The notes under the pieces are model-generated. The model had not been told where the DNA came from. It was given only the letters and a program-made list of their open reading frames with translations, and did not search any database. Positions 53,061-62,797 of a DNA stretch of 64,000 bases are shown one piece after another; the first letter of the stretch is position 1, and every line of letters begins with the position of its first letter. This stretch comes from Oscillospiraceae bacterium. Its GTDB lineage: Bacteria; Bacillota; Clostridia; Oscillospirales; Oscillospiraceae. The stretch covers positions 1 through 64,000 of the forward strand of contig JAFZVM010000130.1 in the NCBI GenBank assembly GCA_017617795.1, given 5' to 3'. The position numbers and the translations under genes are program-made.

Positions 53061-54326
53061 TCAGGCCCTCCCTTCCCGCAGGATCCAGACAGGCTCAAGA
53101 AGGACATCGCCGCCGGGATCCGAAATGATCAGTTCCGGTGCGCTGCCATGCTGTATGCTTGCGGACGCCGCTGCCGCCTGGAGCGGGGGAATCCGATGAA
53201 CCGTTTCCTCTGTGATCTGATATGTTCTGGGACGGAAACCGAGTTCTACGAGCCTGCCATCGCGGAATACCGCCCAACCGGCGCTACCTCCGGTGAGCTT
53301 CACCTGGATCCCGCTCACCCGATAATCAAAACGATAGGTCACGTTATTCTCATCTGTCTGCGAAGCGGCATACTGCAGGTCTCCTATGCCTCCGCAGACA
53401 TCGGCAAGGCCGGCGAGCAGGCTTCTGCTGAGCTCGATCCGGTCCTCTTCCGATTCCGCCCCTCCCAGGTCCTTTCCGTCGGCAGACAGATAACGAATGG
53501 CGCCGTCCGCTTCCAGGCGGAGTCGTCCCTCGTCGGCCAGGTAAACCGTATCCTCCTGCTCCTGAAAGCTGCTGCCCGCATTGAGCCTGATCCCGAACAG
53601 ATCGGCTGCCGTCTGTACCGCTGTGCTGCTGCATTCATCGCTGGCAGTAACGGCAAACAGCCTGGGCAGATCCCGCAGGATCAGGGCATACGGATCACAA
53701 TCCTGCAGCGTATCGATCTGCATGGCAAAATCTGCGCCGTTGGGCAAAAAGCCGTTCATTCCGGCATACAGGGTGCTGCCCAGCGCCAGGGTTTCGCAGA
53801 AGAATGTCCTGCCCTGCTCATCCAGATAATAGAAGTCCACCTTATCTTCCTCCGGAAGGGCAAAAAGCAGCCGGTATGCCTGCTGCTCCGGGGAAAAATT
53901 CGCTGTCGTTCCCATCCAGCAGGCAAGCACATTCAGGGGAACAGGCGTACCGTAATCCAAAAACAGGCCTGGCTCAAGCAGAGCGTCCCGCCAGGCAGAT
54001 TCCTCCACCTGAACGGGAAGCGAGGCCGAGCCAAGGGTCTCCCCCAGCACAGAGCGGAATTCCTGCATCACTTCGTGGATGGCTTTATCGTCATAGCAGG
54101 CGCCGTAAACCAGGCCAGGAACTCCGGTCACCGCAGCGCAGATCGGTTCAGCGGCGACCTGATAGCTGCTCACCCCCGGAGTGGGCTCCGCAGGCGCAGC
54201 ATACTCATGCTCCGGCATCAGGCGCTGAAACAAGCCCGTTTTCCACGCCAGGAAGGCAGCGCTCACCGTCAAAAGAAGGATGAGAAGACTCTTGATCCGC
54301 TCGATCCATCGCTTTTCCAGGCTCAT
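53061..54326 (-). CDS. walH: WalH/YycH-like regulatory protein
   Basis: This 421-aa protein has one N-terminal membrane helix (residues 11-29) and a large extracellular domain. Placed directly after walK (4-nt overlap) and before walI, it corresponds to YycH, the membrane modulator of WalK. No motif beyond the general architecture is clear, so the name rests on synteny, length and topology. Confidence 0.78.
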   Translation of the reverse strand: MSLEKRWIERIKSLLILLLTVSAAFLAWKTGLFQRLMPEHEYAAPAEPTPGVSSYQVAAEPICAAVTGVPGLVYGACYDDKAIHEVMQEFRSVLGETLGSASLPVQVEESAWRDALLEPGLFLDYGTPVPLNVLACWMGTTANFSPEQQAYRLLFALPEEDKVDFYYLDEQGRTFFCETLALGSTLYAGMNGFLPNGADFAMQIDTLQDCDPYALILRDLPRLFAVTASDECSSTAVQTAADLFGIRLNAGSSFQEQEDTVYLADEGRLRLEADGAIRYLSADGKDLGGAESEEDRIELSRSLLAGLADVCGGIGDLQYAASQTDENNVTYRFDYRVSGIQVKLTGGSAGWAVFRDGRLVELGFRPRTYQITEETVHRIPPLQAAAASASIQHGSAPELIISDPGGDVLLEPVWILREGRA

Positions 54327-56092
54327 GTATCCTGCTCCTCCAACCGAGGCAGGCAGATGCTGACGGCAGTACCTTCCCCGACCTTGCTCTCGATCCGGAT
54401 CTCGCCGTTATGTCTGCTGATGATCTCATAGGCAATGGAAAGCCCCAGGCCGGTCCCGCCCATGGCTCTGCTCCTCGCCTTATCCACGCGATAAAAACGA
54501 TCGAAAATATGCGGAATATCTTCCTCCGGTATTCCGATGCCCGTATCCCGGACGCGAACGATGATCGTATCCCTGCTTCTCTCCAGTTCCATGGTCACGC
54601 TGCCCCCGCTGGGGGTGTAACGCTCCGCATTGGTCATGATATTGATGATGACCTGTTCGATCCTGGCCTGATCCCCATATACCCGAAGCGGCTCCGTGGG
54701 CAGGGAGATATGCAGGTCGATCCCATGCTTTTCCACATCCAGCCGCATGGCCTCATATACTTTTACCGCGGACTCCGTCAGATCGAAGGGAACCATGGTG
54801 AACTGCATTTCTCCGGCGTCGAAACGGCTCAATGCCAGCAGGTCCTGTACGATCTTGGTCATACGGTCGCTCTCCCCCAAAATCACGTTCAGGAAGCGCT
54901 GCTCCGTTTCCGGGGGCAGATCCCCGGCGGAATCCACAAGGGTCTCCGCATAAGACCGCACATTGGTGATGGGGGTGCGCAGCTCATGGGAAACGTTCGC
55001 CACAAATTCCCTGCGCATCTCATCGCTGCGCCGCTGCTCCGTAACATCATGGACCACCGCCAGGATGCCTCCCTGGGCGCCTTCTCCCCGGAAAGGAGCC
55101 AAAAACACATCCAGGCTGCGGCTTCCGCTCTCCTTTTCCCCTTCGATCACCTCATCCTGGCTCATATCCAACACGCGGCTCAATGGGGCAATATCGCCGA
55201 AGATCTCGTCGAAGCGAAGTTCGGTATCCGTCAGTTTCAGGCCCAGAAAACGTTCGGCGGCGGGGTTGAACTGGATCACGGCTCCTTCTCCGGAAAACGC
55301 CACGATGCCGTCTGTCATATGCAGGAATACGGTAGCAAGCTTGTTTCTTTCATTTTCGATCACCAGAAGGGTGTCGTGCAGCTGGGATGCCATATCGTTG
55401 AACGTATCCGTCAATACGCCGATCTCATCTTCCGCCTGTACGGGGATCTTCTCGGAAAAGTCGCCCGTCGCCATGCGGTTTGCCGCCCGGGTCAGGCCCT
55501 GGATCGGTACCACAAGCGTTTTGGACAGGAGGATGGCCAGCAGGACGGATATCCCGAGGCCCACCAGAAGCGCCTCCAGGATAATGGTAAACAGCTGCCT
55601 GGTCAGGGCGGTCACCGTCTGCTTATTATCCCGGACATAGACCACGAATCGGTTGTTCTCATTGGAGATCGGCACAGCGACGTCCATGTAAGATGCTCCG
55701 GCTTCGCTGGCATATCCCTCGGACCCGGTCAAGGCGGTGATGATATTGGGCGTCAGTTCGATCTCTTCCGTATCGCCGTCGCCGGAGGCCAGCACTCTGC
55801 CGGTATCGCCGGAAAGGATATAGAAGCTTCGGATGCCGGCATCGATTCCCAATGCGCCGGAATAGGCGCTCATCACTTCCGCCAGATGGGTCTCCCCCTC
55901 CGATTCGCCGGCAGCCTCCCGCAGATCCGTGACAAAAGCCTGATTGCCGAATACCTCCTGCATCTGCTGATAGAAGCCGCCCATATAGAACTGCATGACG
56001 CCGCGGATGAGGAAGGCGCTCACCACCACCATCAGGGCGACGATGAGCAGCAGCAGGACAAAGACCAGTTTGAACTGGAGACCTCTTCGCAT
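54323..56092 (-). CDS. walK: Sensor histidine kinase WalK
   Basis: This 589-aa kinase has two membrane helices enclosing an extracellular sensor (about residues 35-175), a HAMP domain (to about 250), a PAS domain, then a HisKA domain with the phosphorylated histidine in NVSHELRTPITN (about residue 370), and an HATPase domain with the N, G1 and G2 boxes (DTGIGIPEED, GTGLGLS). It senses cell-wall state and phosphorylates WalR. The layout is the same as the essential WalK of Firmicutes. It is 45 nt after walR. Confidence 0.95.
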   Translation of the reverse strand: MRRGLQFKLVFVLLLLIVALMVVVSAFLIRGVMQFYMGGFYQQMQEVFGNQAFVTDLREAAGESEGETHLAEVMSAYSGALGIDAGIRSFYILSGDTGRVLASGDGDTEEIELTPNIITALTGSEGYASEAGASYMDVAVPISNENNRFVVYVRDNKQTVTALTRQLFTIILEALLVGLGISVLLAILLSKTLVVPIQGLTRAANRMATGDFSEKIPVQAEDEIGVLTDTFNDMASQLHDTLLVIENERNKLATVFLHMTDGIVAFSGEGAVIQFNPAAERFLGLKLTDTELRFDEIFGDIAPLSRVLDMSQDEVIEGEKESGSRSLDVFLAPFRGEGAQGGILAVVHDVTEQRRSDEMRREFVANVSHELRTPITNVRSYAETLVDSAGDLPPETEQRFLNVILGESDRMTKIVQDLLALSRFDAGEMQFTMVPFDLTESAVKVYEAMRLDVEKHGIDLHISLPTEPLRVYGDQARIEQVIINIMTNAERYTPSGGSVTMELERSRDTIIVRVRDTGIGIPEEDIPHIFDRFYRVDKARSRAMGGTGLGLSIAYEIISRHNGEIRIESKVGEGTAVSICLPRLEEQDT

Positions 56093-56137
56093 CTGTCCGT
56101 TTTCCTCCTCTCCTTCAGTATTCCGTCGATCGCCGGA

Positions 56138-56839
56138 TCAGTTGCCGCTGAGATAGTATCCGGCTCCCCGCCGGGTGCAGAGCAGAGTCGGATTGGCCGG
56201 GTCATCCTCCAGCTTTTCCCGGAGACGCCGAACCGCCACATCCACGCTGCGGGTATCTCCCCAGTAGTCGTAATTCCATACCTTCTGCATCAGGATCTCC
56301 CGGGAAAAAACCGTTCCGACGGAACTGGCCAGAAACAGCAGCAGCGCATATTCCCGCTGCGTGACTTCCACCGGAACGCCGTTTTTGAAGATCTGCAGGC
56401 CGACGGTATCCACCGTGATGCTGCCTGCCCGGATCATTCCTTCTTTTCTCCCGGTATCCGGCTCATTCATGGCCGTCTGACGCCGGATATTGGTCCGCAC
56501 CCGAGCCATCAGCTCGCGGACGGAAAACGGCTTGGAAACATAATCGTCTGCGCCCAATTCCAAACCCATCACCCGATCCGCTTCTTCTTCCCGGGCAGTG
56601 AGCATGATGATGGGGGTCAGCTTATCCTCCCTGCGGAGCTCACGGCATACCTGGAAGCCATCCATCTCCGGCATCATTACGTCCAGAAGGATCAGATCCG
56701 GGTCAGAGCTGCGGGCCATGGCCAAACCCTGTATCCCGTCTTCGGCGGTGATCACCTCATATCCCTCCCGTTCAAGATTGAAACGGAGAATATCCACGAT
56801 GTTCTGTTCATCGTCCACCACCAGCACACGCTTAGCCAT
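56138..56839 (-). CDS. walR: Response regulator WalR
   Basis: This 233-aa OmpR-type regulator has a receiver domain with the phospho-acceptor aspartate in LILLDVMMPEMDG and the lysine in VSKPFS, and a winged-helix DNA-binding domain (GTVFSREILMQKVWNYDY, DVAVRRLREKLE). With WalK it controls cell-wall hydrolases and is essential in model Firmicutes. The start overlaps the end of the Nudix gene by 8 nt, with GGGAGG inside that gene, so transcription probably comes from upstream. Confidence 0.95.
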   Translation of the reverse strand: MAKRVLVVDDEQNIVDILRFNLEREGYEVITAEDGIQGLAMARSSDPDLILLDVMMPEMDGFQVCRELRREDKLTPIIMLTAREEEADRVMGLELGADDYVSKPFSVRELMARVRTNIRRQTAMNEPDTGRKEGMIRAGSITVDTVGLQIFKNGVPVEVTQREYALLLFLASSVGTVFSREILMQKVWNYDYWGDTRSVDVAVRRLREKLEDDPANPTLLCTRRGAGYYLSGN

Positions 56840-57383
56840 TGCTTTCTCCCTCCCGTCTCTGCAAAAGCACTTTCAGATAGATCGCCAGGGTCTTTCCATC
56901 TTCCACCTGTCCCTCAGCAATGCGTCTGCCCAGTTCTTCCAGAGGCATCGTTTCGCAGCGGAGGAATTCTCCCTGGTCAAGCTGCTGTTCCCCCGGGTGG
57001 AGGCCTTCCGCCAGATAGAGGTACAGTCTTTCCGTAAGGAATCCGGGAGAAGTGCAGATCCACCCCAGATCTGTCCATCGATCGGCGGTGAACCCTGTTT
57101 CCTCCTTCAGTTCCCGTTTTGCCGCCGGGAAGGGTTCTTCACCCGCTTCCAGTTTTCCGGCAACCGCCTCCAACAGGATCCGATCCTGGGCGTAACGGAA
57201 CTGATGGACCAGCGTCACGTTCCCTTGCTCATCCATAGGCAGGATCACCACGCCGCCGTGGGAATGGACCAACTCCCGGATCCCCCCGGTCCCATCCGGC
57301 AGAAGGATCTCATCCCGGGTAACCCGAAAGACTCTTCCGGAATAGATTTCTTTCCGGGTAAGCATGGTTTCTTTCAGTTCCAT
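56832..57383 (-). CDS. Nudix hydrolase, ADP-ribose pyrophosphatase type
   Basis: This 183-aa protein carries the Nudix box: GKLEAGEEPF followed by RELKEETGF. Size, the N-terminal beta strands and the box region with a following PGFLTE pattern match ADP-ribose pyrophosphatase (NudF-like), which hydrolyses ADP-ribose to AMP and ribose 5-phosphate. It is positioned between topB (21 nt) and walR (8-nt overlap). Confidence 0.9.
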   Translation of the reverse strand: MELKETMLTRKEIYSGRVFRVTRDEILLPDGTGGIRELVHSHGGVVILPMDEQGNVTLVHQFRYAQDRILLEAVAGKLEAGEEPFPAAKRELKEETGFTADRWTDLGWICTSPGFLTERLYLYLAEGLHPGEQQLDQGEFLRCETMPLEELGRRIAEGQVEDGKTLAIYLKVLLQRREGESNG

Positions 57384-57404
57384 TCCGTTTACTCTCCTTT
57401 CGGT

Positions 57405-59603
57405 TCAGCTGTTTTCTTCCTGCCATTTTTTCAGAGCATCCGCCAATGCGCTGTTCCCGCCCTGGGCAGGCTGCGAGGCCAGATAACGCTGCACATCCCT
57501 CTTGTTTGCTTTGTCCCCGGAGCTCCTGCGCTTTTCAAAGTCTCCCATGCGCTCCCGGTAACCACAGACGCAGACGAAGATGCGCTTGTCTTCCTCCCCC
57601 TTGGCCGGCGCCTGCCCCCGCAGTTCCATGCGCTTATGGCAGTTGGGACAGCGTGCCTGGGTCTGAACGCTCAGGCTCTTCCGGTAACCGCAGTTCCGGT
57701 CCGGGCAGACCAGCATTTTCCCGCCTTTTTTGCCTTTGACCTCCAGAAGGAGCTTCCCGCAGTCCGGGCAGCGCTCACGGCTGACGTTGTCCGGAGTATA
57801 CTGTCCCTCGCTGGCCTTCACCCGTTCCACCAGGCGGGATGCATATCCCCGCATTTCCTGGATGAAGGCGGCGGGCTTCTCTTTTCCGGCGGCGATATTG
57901 CTCAGCCGCAGCTCCCATCGGGCGGTCAGCTCAGGGCTGCGGAGCTCCTCGGGGGCAAGGCTTACCACCTGTATCCCCTTCGCCGTAGGGATCAGGGATT
58001 TTCCGCTTCGCTCCACATAGAAGGCCGAAATCAGTTTTTCAATGATATCCGCCCGGGTGGCGGGAGTGCCCAGGCCGCCCGTCTCCTCCAGGGTCTTGGA
58101 GAGATCCCGGTCCTCCACCTGGCTGCCGGGATGCTCCATTGCGCTGAGGAGCGTCGCTTCCGTGTAGCGGGCGGGAGGCTTGGTCTGCCCCTGATTCACC
58201 CTGGCCTGACCGAGGCGCAGTCTCTGTCCCTGGGTCAACGCCGGAAGCTGCTGGATCCTGTCTTCCTCTTCGCCCTCTTCCGTCTCATCCAGGCTCATCA
58301 TGCCATACGCGGCCTTCCACCCCTCCTGCAGCACACGTCTGCCTCTTGCGGACAGGGTCTCCCCCTGACACCGGATCGTCATGGTCAGATCCTCATACTC
58401 CATGGGAGGAAGCAGCACCGCCAGGAAGCGGCGGGCGACCAGATCGTAGATGTTGCGCTCCGGACCGGTCATGTCCCGATACTCCGGAGGCTGCTCCGTG
58501 GGCAGGATGGCGTGGTGATCCGTCACCTTTGCCCCGTTGACCAGGAAGCGGGTCTGCATGGGCCGTCTGCGCATCAGTTCATTGACCAGCGCGTTATAGG
58601 GTCCTCCCCGCAGGGACTGGAGACGCTCCGGCAGGGTCGGCACCACGTCCTCCGGGATATACCGGGAGTCCGTTCGCGGATAGGTGAGGACCTTGTGCCG
58701 CTCGTAGAGGCTCTGAAGAATATTCAGCGTCTCCTTGGCGCTGTAGGCAAATTTCTTGTTAGCGTCCCTTTGCAGCTCCGTCAGATCATAGGCTGCAGGA
58801 GGCGGGGTCTGTTTGAATTTCTTTTCCACCCGCTCCACAACAGCCTCCGCGCCGCTGAGTTTTGCGGCAAGCTTCTCAGCCTGCTCCCGTTCCATACGTC
58901 CGCCGCCGGAGCCCTGACGGCTCAGGGTGAAGCCCTGCTCCGCTTTGACGCTGACGGTATAGTATGCCTGGGGGACGAATCGGCGGATCTGTTCTTCCCG
59001 GGCTGCCAGCATGGCCAGGGTGGGCGTCTGTACCCTGCCGGCGGACAGAGAGGCGCCGAATCGGCAGGTCAGAGCCCGGGTCACATTCAGTCCCACCAGC
59101 CAATCCGCCTGACTGCGCGCCTCCGCGCTCTGATACAAATTGTCGAATTCCGAAGCTGGACGGAGAGACCGGAACCCTTCCCGGATCGCTTTTTCCGTCT
59201 GGGAAGAGATCCAGAGCCGGCTTGTCCTGCCTTTCCAACCCGCCTTTTCCATGATCCAGCGGGCGACCAGCTCTCCTTCTCTCCCCGCATCCGTGGCGAT
59301 CACCAGTTCGGAGATATCCGGACGGCGCAGGAGGCTCTGTACCACCCGATACTGCCGCCCGGTCTCCGGGATCACGACCAGCTTCCGCTTCTCCGGCAGC
59401 ATGGGCAGGGTCTCCATATCCCATTTTTTGTACTTGGGATCATATTCCTCCGGGTCCGCCAGGGTCACCAGATGCCCCAGCGCCCAGGTCACGATATATC
59501 GGTCCCCTTCCAGGTAGCCGTCTCGTCCCTGACCTGCGCCGAGGCTCCGGGCAAGTTCCCGGCCCACAGAGGGCTTTTCCGCCAGTACCAGAGTCTTTCC
59601 CAT
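57405..59603 (-). CDS. topB: DNA topoisomerase III (type IA)
   Basis: This 732-aa type IA topoisomerase has a Toprim domain (VLAEKPSVGRELA and ATDAGREGE), and the active-site tyrosine in LTYPRTDSRY near residue 310. The C-terminal end has zinc-finger-like cysteine groups (CPDCGKLL...CPDRNCGY, CPNCHKRM, CVCGYRE). It decatenates or relaxes DNA through single-strand passage. It is longer than E. coli TopB only in the cysteine tail. It could be a chromosomal copy or a mobile-element relative; no other element genes are near. Confidence 0.95.
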   Translation of the reverse strand: MGKTLVLAEKPSVGRELARSLGAGQGRDGYLEGDRYIVTWALGHLVTLADPEEYDPKYKKWDMETLPMLPEKRKLVVIPETGRQYRVVQSLLRRPDISELVIATDAGREGELVARWIMEKAGWKGRTSRLWISSQTEKAIREGFRSLRPASEFDNLYQSAEARSQADWLVGLNVTRALTCRFGASLSAGRVQTPTLAMLAAREEQIRRFVPQAYYTVSVKAEQGFTLSRQGSGGGRMEREQAEKLAAKLSGAEAVVERVEKKFKQTPPPAAYDLTELQRDANKKFAYSAKETLNILQSLYERHKVLTYPRTDSRYIPEDVVPTLPERLQSLRGGPYNALVNELMRRRPMQTRFLVNGAKVTDHHAILPTEQPPEYRDMTGPERNIYDLVARRFLAVLLPPMEYEDLTMTIRCQGETLSARGRRVLQEGWKAAYGMMSLDETEEGEEEDRIQQLPALTQGQRLRLGQARVNQGQTKPPARYTEATLLSAMEHPGSQVEDRDLSKTLEETGGLGTPATRADIIEKLISAFYVERSGKSLIPTAKGIQVVSLAPEELRSPELTARWELRLSNIAAGKEKPAAFIQEMRGYASRLVERVKASEGQYTPDNVSRERCPDCGKLLLEVKGKKGGKMLVCPDRNCGYRKSLSVQTQARCPNCHKRMELRGQAPAKGEEDKRIFVCVCGYRERMGDFEKRRSSGDKANKRDVQRYLASQPAQGGNSALADALKKWQEENS

Positions 59604-59632
59604 GCCGCCGTTTCCTTTCAGATTACTTCAGA

Positions 59633-60844
59633 TCAGCGCTTCAGCGCTTCCACCAGCCGTTCCGCAGCCAGACGGACGTAGGCTTCGGAGGTGGCCAGGT
59701 TCAGGCGAATATGGCAGTCCTTCTTCCCTGCCTCGACCGCACGGATATCTCCGCTGCTCCGGCTCTCCTTGGGGAAAAACTGATGGCCCCAGTCCACGGC
59801 CAGCTTGCACTGCTTCAGGACCACGTCCTCCAGCTTGTCCCGTCCCACATACGGCGCCAGGTCCACCCACTGGAGATAGGTGCCCTCCAGCGGCGTGACC
59901 AAAGCGTCGGGCAGGCCGGCGCCGAGGATCTCTTCCGTAATGCGGGCATTGTTCCGCAGATGCTCCAGGCAGCCGTCCAGCCATTCCCGACCGCCGCGAT
60001 AGGCCGCTTCCACCGCAACGTAACCCGTCATGTTGGAGTTGATGCCGGTGAAAGGCTTGCAGTATGCGTCATATTTCTTCCGGATCGTCTCATCCGGGAT
60101 GATGATCATGGAATGTGAAAGCCCCGCAAGATTGAAGGTTTTGGAGGCAGCGGTCAGGAGCACGGCAAATTTATCACAGGGATAAGCCGCGAAGATCGGC
60201 ACATGTTTGCCGGTGATCTCCAGATCATGGTGGATCTCATCGCTCACCACATACACCCCATGCTTCTCGCAGATCTGCAGCAGCCTGGCCAGTTCTTCCT
60301 TCTTCCAGATACGGCCCACAGGATTATGCGGAGAACAGAGAATGAAGATCTTGACGTTTTCCCGAACGATGGCATCCTCAAAATCCTGATAATCCGGCGT
60401 ATAATACCCGTTTTCCTCCTTGAGCATACTGCACACCAGCCGCCGGCCGGTATCCTCCGCGGCGCTCATGAAGGGGTAGTAACAGGGGCTGAGGATGATG
60501 CAGGCGTCTCCCGGCTGGGTCAGGGCGCCGATGGCCCGATAGATCCCGCAGACCACACCGGGGGTGTAGCGGATCCAGCCCGGCTGCACGGTATAGCCGT
60601 GCCGCTCCTGCTCCCATTTGACAAAGCTCTGATAGTATGCGGGAGAGGGGAAAGTATATCCATAGGTATTCTGCTCGGCCAGCTTGCTCATGGCCTCCCG
60701 CACGGTGTCCGGCCCGCGGAAATCCATATCCGCCACCCACATGGCGATCAGGTCCTTCCCGCCGAAGCCCCGCTCCATGCCGTCCCACTTTGCACAGCCG
60801 GAACCGCGCCGATCCCAGTAATACTTCTTCTCAAATTCTGTCAT
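59633..60844 (-). CDS. patB: PatB/MalY-type aminotransferase (cystathionine beta-lyase)
   Basis: This 403-aa PLP enzyme is of fold type I. CSPHNPVGRIW and SDEIHHDLE are hallmark stretches of MalY/PatB proteins, and the Schiff-base lysine is in TAASKTFNLAG. The family shows carbon-sulfur beta-lyase activity, making homocysteine from cystathionine or releasing sulfide. It lies 13 nt after the flavoprotein gene and 29 nt before topB. Confidence 0.92.
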   Translation of the reverse strand: MTEFEKKYYWDRRGSGCAKWDGMERGFGGKDLIAMWVADMDFRGPDTVREAMSKLAEQNTYGYTFPSPAYYQSFVKWEQERHGYTVQPGWIRYTPGVVCGIYRAIGALTQPGDACIILSPCYYPFMSAAEDTGRRLVCSMLKEENGYYTPDYQDFEDAIVRENVKIFILCSPHNPVGRIWKKEELARLLQICEKHGVYVVSDEIHHDLEITGKHVPIFAAYPCDKFAVLLTAASKTFNLAGLSHSMIIIPDETIRKKYDAYCKPFTGINSNMTGYVAVEAAYRGGREWLDGCLEHLRNNARITEEILGAGLPDALVTPLEGTYLQWVDLAPYVGRDKLEDVVLKQCKLAVDWGHQFFPKESRSSGDIRAVEAGKKDCHIRLNLATSEAYVRLAAERLVEALKR

Positions 60845-60857
60845 GTCACTTCTCCAG

Positions 60858-61487
60858 TTACCGGATAAAATTCGTCATCACAACGGGCTCCAGGGCAGGA
60901 TAGGTGATCCCCGCCTGTTTGCCGGCCTCGATGCACTTCACCAGCCAGGCCATATTCCGCCCCAGCGTACGCATGATCTGCATGCCTTCCTGATCTTCCT
61001 TCACCTGCTCCGGCGTACGCCCGTGAACCACGCACCAATACTTGCTGCTGACAATGGGCATACCGGCGATGGTGAAATACTTGTTCAGCACGTCGAAGGA
61101 AGCCGTGCCGCCGCTGCGGCGGCAGCTCAGCACCGCTGCGCCGGGTTTGCCTGCCAGGGGCTTCGCACAATAGAAGATACGGTCCAGCGCGGAGATCAGG
61201 TTTCCCGCCGGACTGGAAAAATGCACGGGGGAACCGAAAATCACGCCGTCTGCCTCTTCCAGCTTATCGATGAGAGCGTTGACCCCATCGTTCTCCCCGA
61301 AAGCGCAATGTCCGTTTCTTGCCCGGAAGCATCCGCCGCAGGCAATGCAGCCGTTGATGGGTTTATTCCCCAGCCAGACGATCTCCGCTTCCACGCCGTT
61401 TTCCCGCAGCTGGCCTGCCGCCTCTTCCAAAGCGGTGTAGGTACAGCCGTGCTCATTGGGACTGCCGTTGACCAATACGACCTTCAT
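60858..61487 (-). CDS. Flavodoxin-fold NAD(P)H-dependent FMN reductase
   Basis: This 209-aa protein begins MKVVLVNGSPNEHGCT, the FMN phosphate loop, and has a CIACGGCF motif near residue 50, typical of the clostridial iron-sulfur flavoprotein-like NADPH-dependent FMN reductases. FGSPVHFSSPAG is the second flavin loop. It likely passes electrons to quinones, metal or iron-sulfur partners. The start at 61487 has GGGAGG. A hairpin separates it from the alcohol dehydrogenase. Confidence 0.9.
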   Translation of the reverse strand: MKVVLVNGSPNEHGCTYTALEEAAGQLRENGVEAEIVWLGNKPINGCIACGGCFRARNGHCAFGENDGVNALIDKLEEADGVIFGSPVHFSSPAGNLISALDRIFYCAKPLAGKPGAAVLSCRRSGGTASFDVLNKYFTIAGMPIVSSKYWCVVHGRTPEQVKEDQEGMQIMRTLGRNMAWLVKCIEAGKQAGITYPALEPVVMTNFIR

Positions 61488-61515
61488 TGCATTTCCTCCC
61501 GTTTCTCTCAAGAAG

Positions 61516-61546
61516 CGCGGGGGCGGCGACAAGCGCCGCCCCCGCG
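61516..61546 (-). terminator. G+C rich hairpin after the alcohol dehydrogenase
   Basis: A perfect 13-bp stem CGCGGGGGCGGCG/CGCCGCCCCCGCG. The following T content on the minus strand is low, so termination may be partial. Confidence 0.5.
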
Positions 61547-61565
61547 GTCAGTTCATTCTTCTGTC

Positions 61566-62747
61566 TTACTGATAGTTGTCGTAAATATCGCCCAGGAACT
61601 TTGCCGCATCCTCAACGGTAAGCTCTTTGTCCACATAGACAGGGCACTTGGGCCACAGATGACGTGCGGCTACCACCAGAGGAGCTCCGTCCACAACCTG
61701 CTGGCGGGTGGCGCCGTATTCCTTCAGGGACTTGACCTTGCAGGCCTTCATCATCTGATGGATCACATCACCGATCTTCAGGGAAACTTCCAGGTTGGTT
61801 TCCTTCCCGGTAAGCTCCACGCGCATGGCTTCGGCGATCTTCTTGATCTCTTCGGGCACATAGTCCGCCATGATCTTCAGCAGCTCGGGGGTGACCCAGG
61901 CGCATTCGATGCCATGGGGAGTATGGCAGGTAGCGGAGATGGAGTCGCAGGTGGCATGGCCAAGCTGGATATCCGTATCCACAAAGGCGAGGCCGGCCCA
62001 GTTGGAGGCCAGAGCCATTTCGCCGCGGGCAGCCAGGTTGTCCCCATGCTCGAAGCATTCCACCAGATTATCCCGCACCCGGCGCAGAGCGCTGAGGGCC
62101 AGCAGCTCGGAATGAGGGTTGCGGTCCCGGGCGGTGATGGACTCGATGCAGTGAGCCATTACGTCAAAGCCGGCCTGCGCGGTCACAGAGGGCGGGCAGG
62201 TCAGGGTCAGCTCGGGATCGATGATGCCGATGGTGGCATGGATGAAGATCGCCTGCTTCTGGCCGGTGGTCTCATCGGTGATAACGGAAACCATGGTCCC
62301 TTCGGAACCGGAGCCGGAGGTGGTGGGGGCCAGGAAGATGGGCACCTTCTCAGGCTGCATGGTGGGAGGGGGTGGGGGAAGATACTTCTCGATCTTGGTT
62401 TCCTTCAGGTCCAGCAGCAGTGCCACTGCCTTGGCCAGGTCCATGCAGGAACCGCCGCCGATACCGAGAACAGAGTCGCAGCCTTCCTTGATGGCGTATT
62501 CAGCCGCTTTGTTGATCAGGCCGGAGGGGGCGTCGGGCTTGACCTCGTTCCAATACAGGAAATCGATGCCATGAGCCTTCAGGCTCGCCTCAGCCTTGAC
62601 GGTGCCGCCAGCTTTGGTCACATTGGGTCCGCATACGAAGAGCAGCTTCTTGCAGCCGAGCTTCGCCAGCTCCTCGCCCACGCAACCGATGGCGCCGTTG
62701 CCGAAGATCACGGGGTTCAGCTGCGTGTACTTGAAAATGCCAGCCAT
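61566..62747 (-). CDS. Iron-containing alcohol dehydrogenase
   Basis: This 393-aa protein is a group III (iron type) alcohol dehydrogenase. GIGGGSCMDLAK is the NAD-binding loop and FDVMAHCIE supplies the Asp and His metal ligands; PHGIECAW supplies the last His. Where relatives have the third ligand His, ten residues before that PHG, this protein has Asp (in GHATCDS). A run of five prolines lies near residue 125. The AGGAGG ribosome site is strong. The substrate, an alcohol or aldehyde of fermentation, is not set. Confidence 0.92.
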   Translation of the reverse strand: MAGIFKYTQLNPVIFGNGAIGCVGEELAKLGCKKLLFVCGPNVTKAGGTVKAEASLKAHGIDFLYWNEVKPDAPSGLINKAAEYAIKEGCDSVLGIGGGSCMDLAKAVALLLDLKETKIEKYLPPPPPTMQPEKVPIFLAPTTSGSGSEGTMVSVITDETTGQKQAIFIHATIGIIDPELTLTCPPSVTAQAGFDVMAHCIESITARDRNPHSELLALSALRRVRDNLVECFEHGDNLAARGEMALASNWAGLAFVDTDIQLGHATCDSISATCHTPHGIECAWVTPELLKIMADYVPEEIKKIAEAMRVELTGKETNLEVSLKIGDVIHQMMKACKVKSLKEYGATRQQVVDGAPLVVAARHLWPKCPVYVDKELTVEDAAKFLGDIYDNYQ

Positions 62748-62797
62748 GAAAATACCTCCTATAATTGATTTGTGTTTGTCTCTTATATAGAACGGCC

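Noticed and set aside
54410..57037. An 875-codon plus-strand frame opposite walK and walR
   Set aside because: Antisense shadow with His/Gln/Arg-rich composition and no motif.
56598..59681. A 1027-codon plus-strand open frame opposite walR, the Nudix gene and topB
   Set aside because: No motif, low-complexity composition and full overlap with three conserved genes; a composition artefact.
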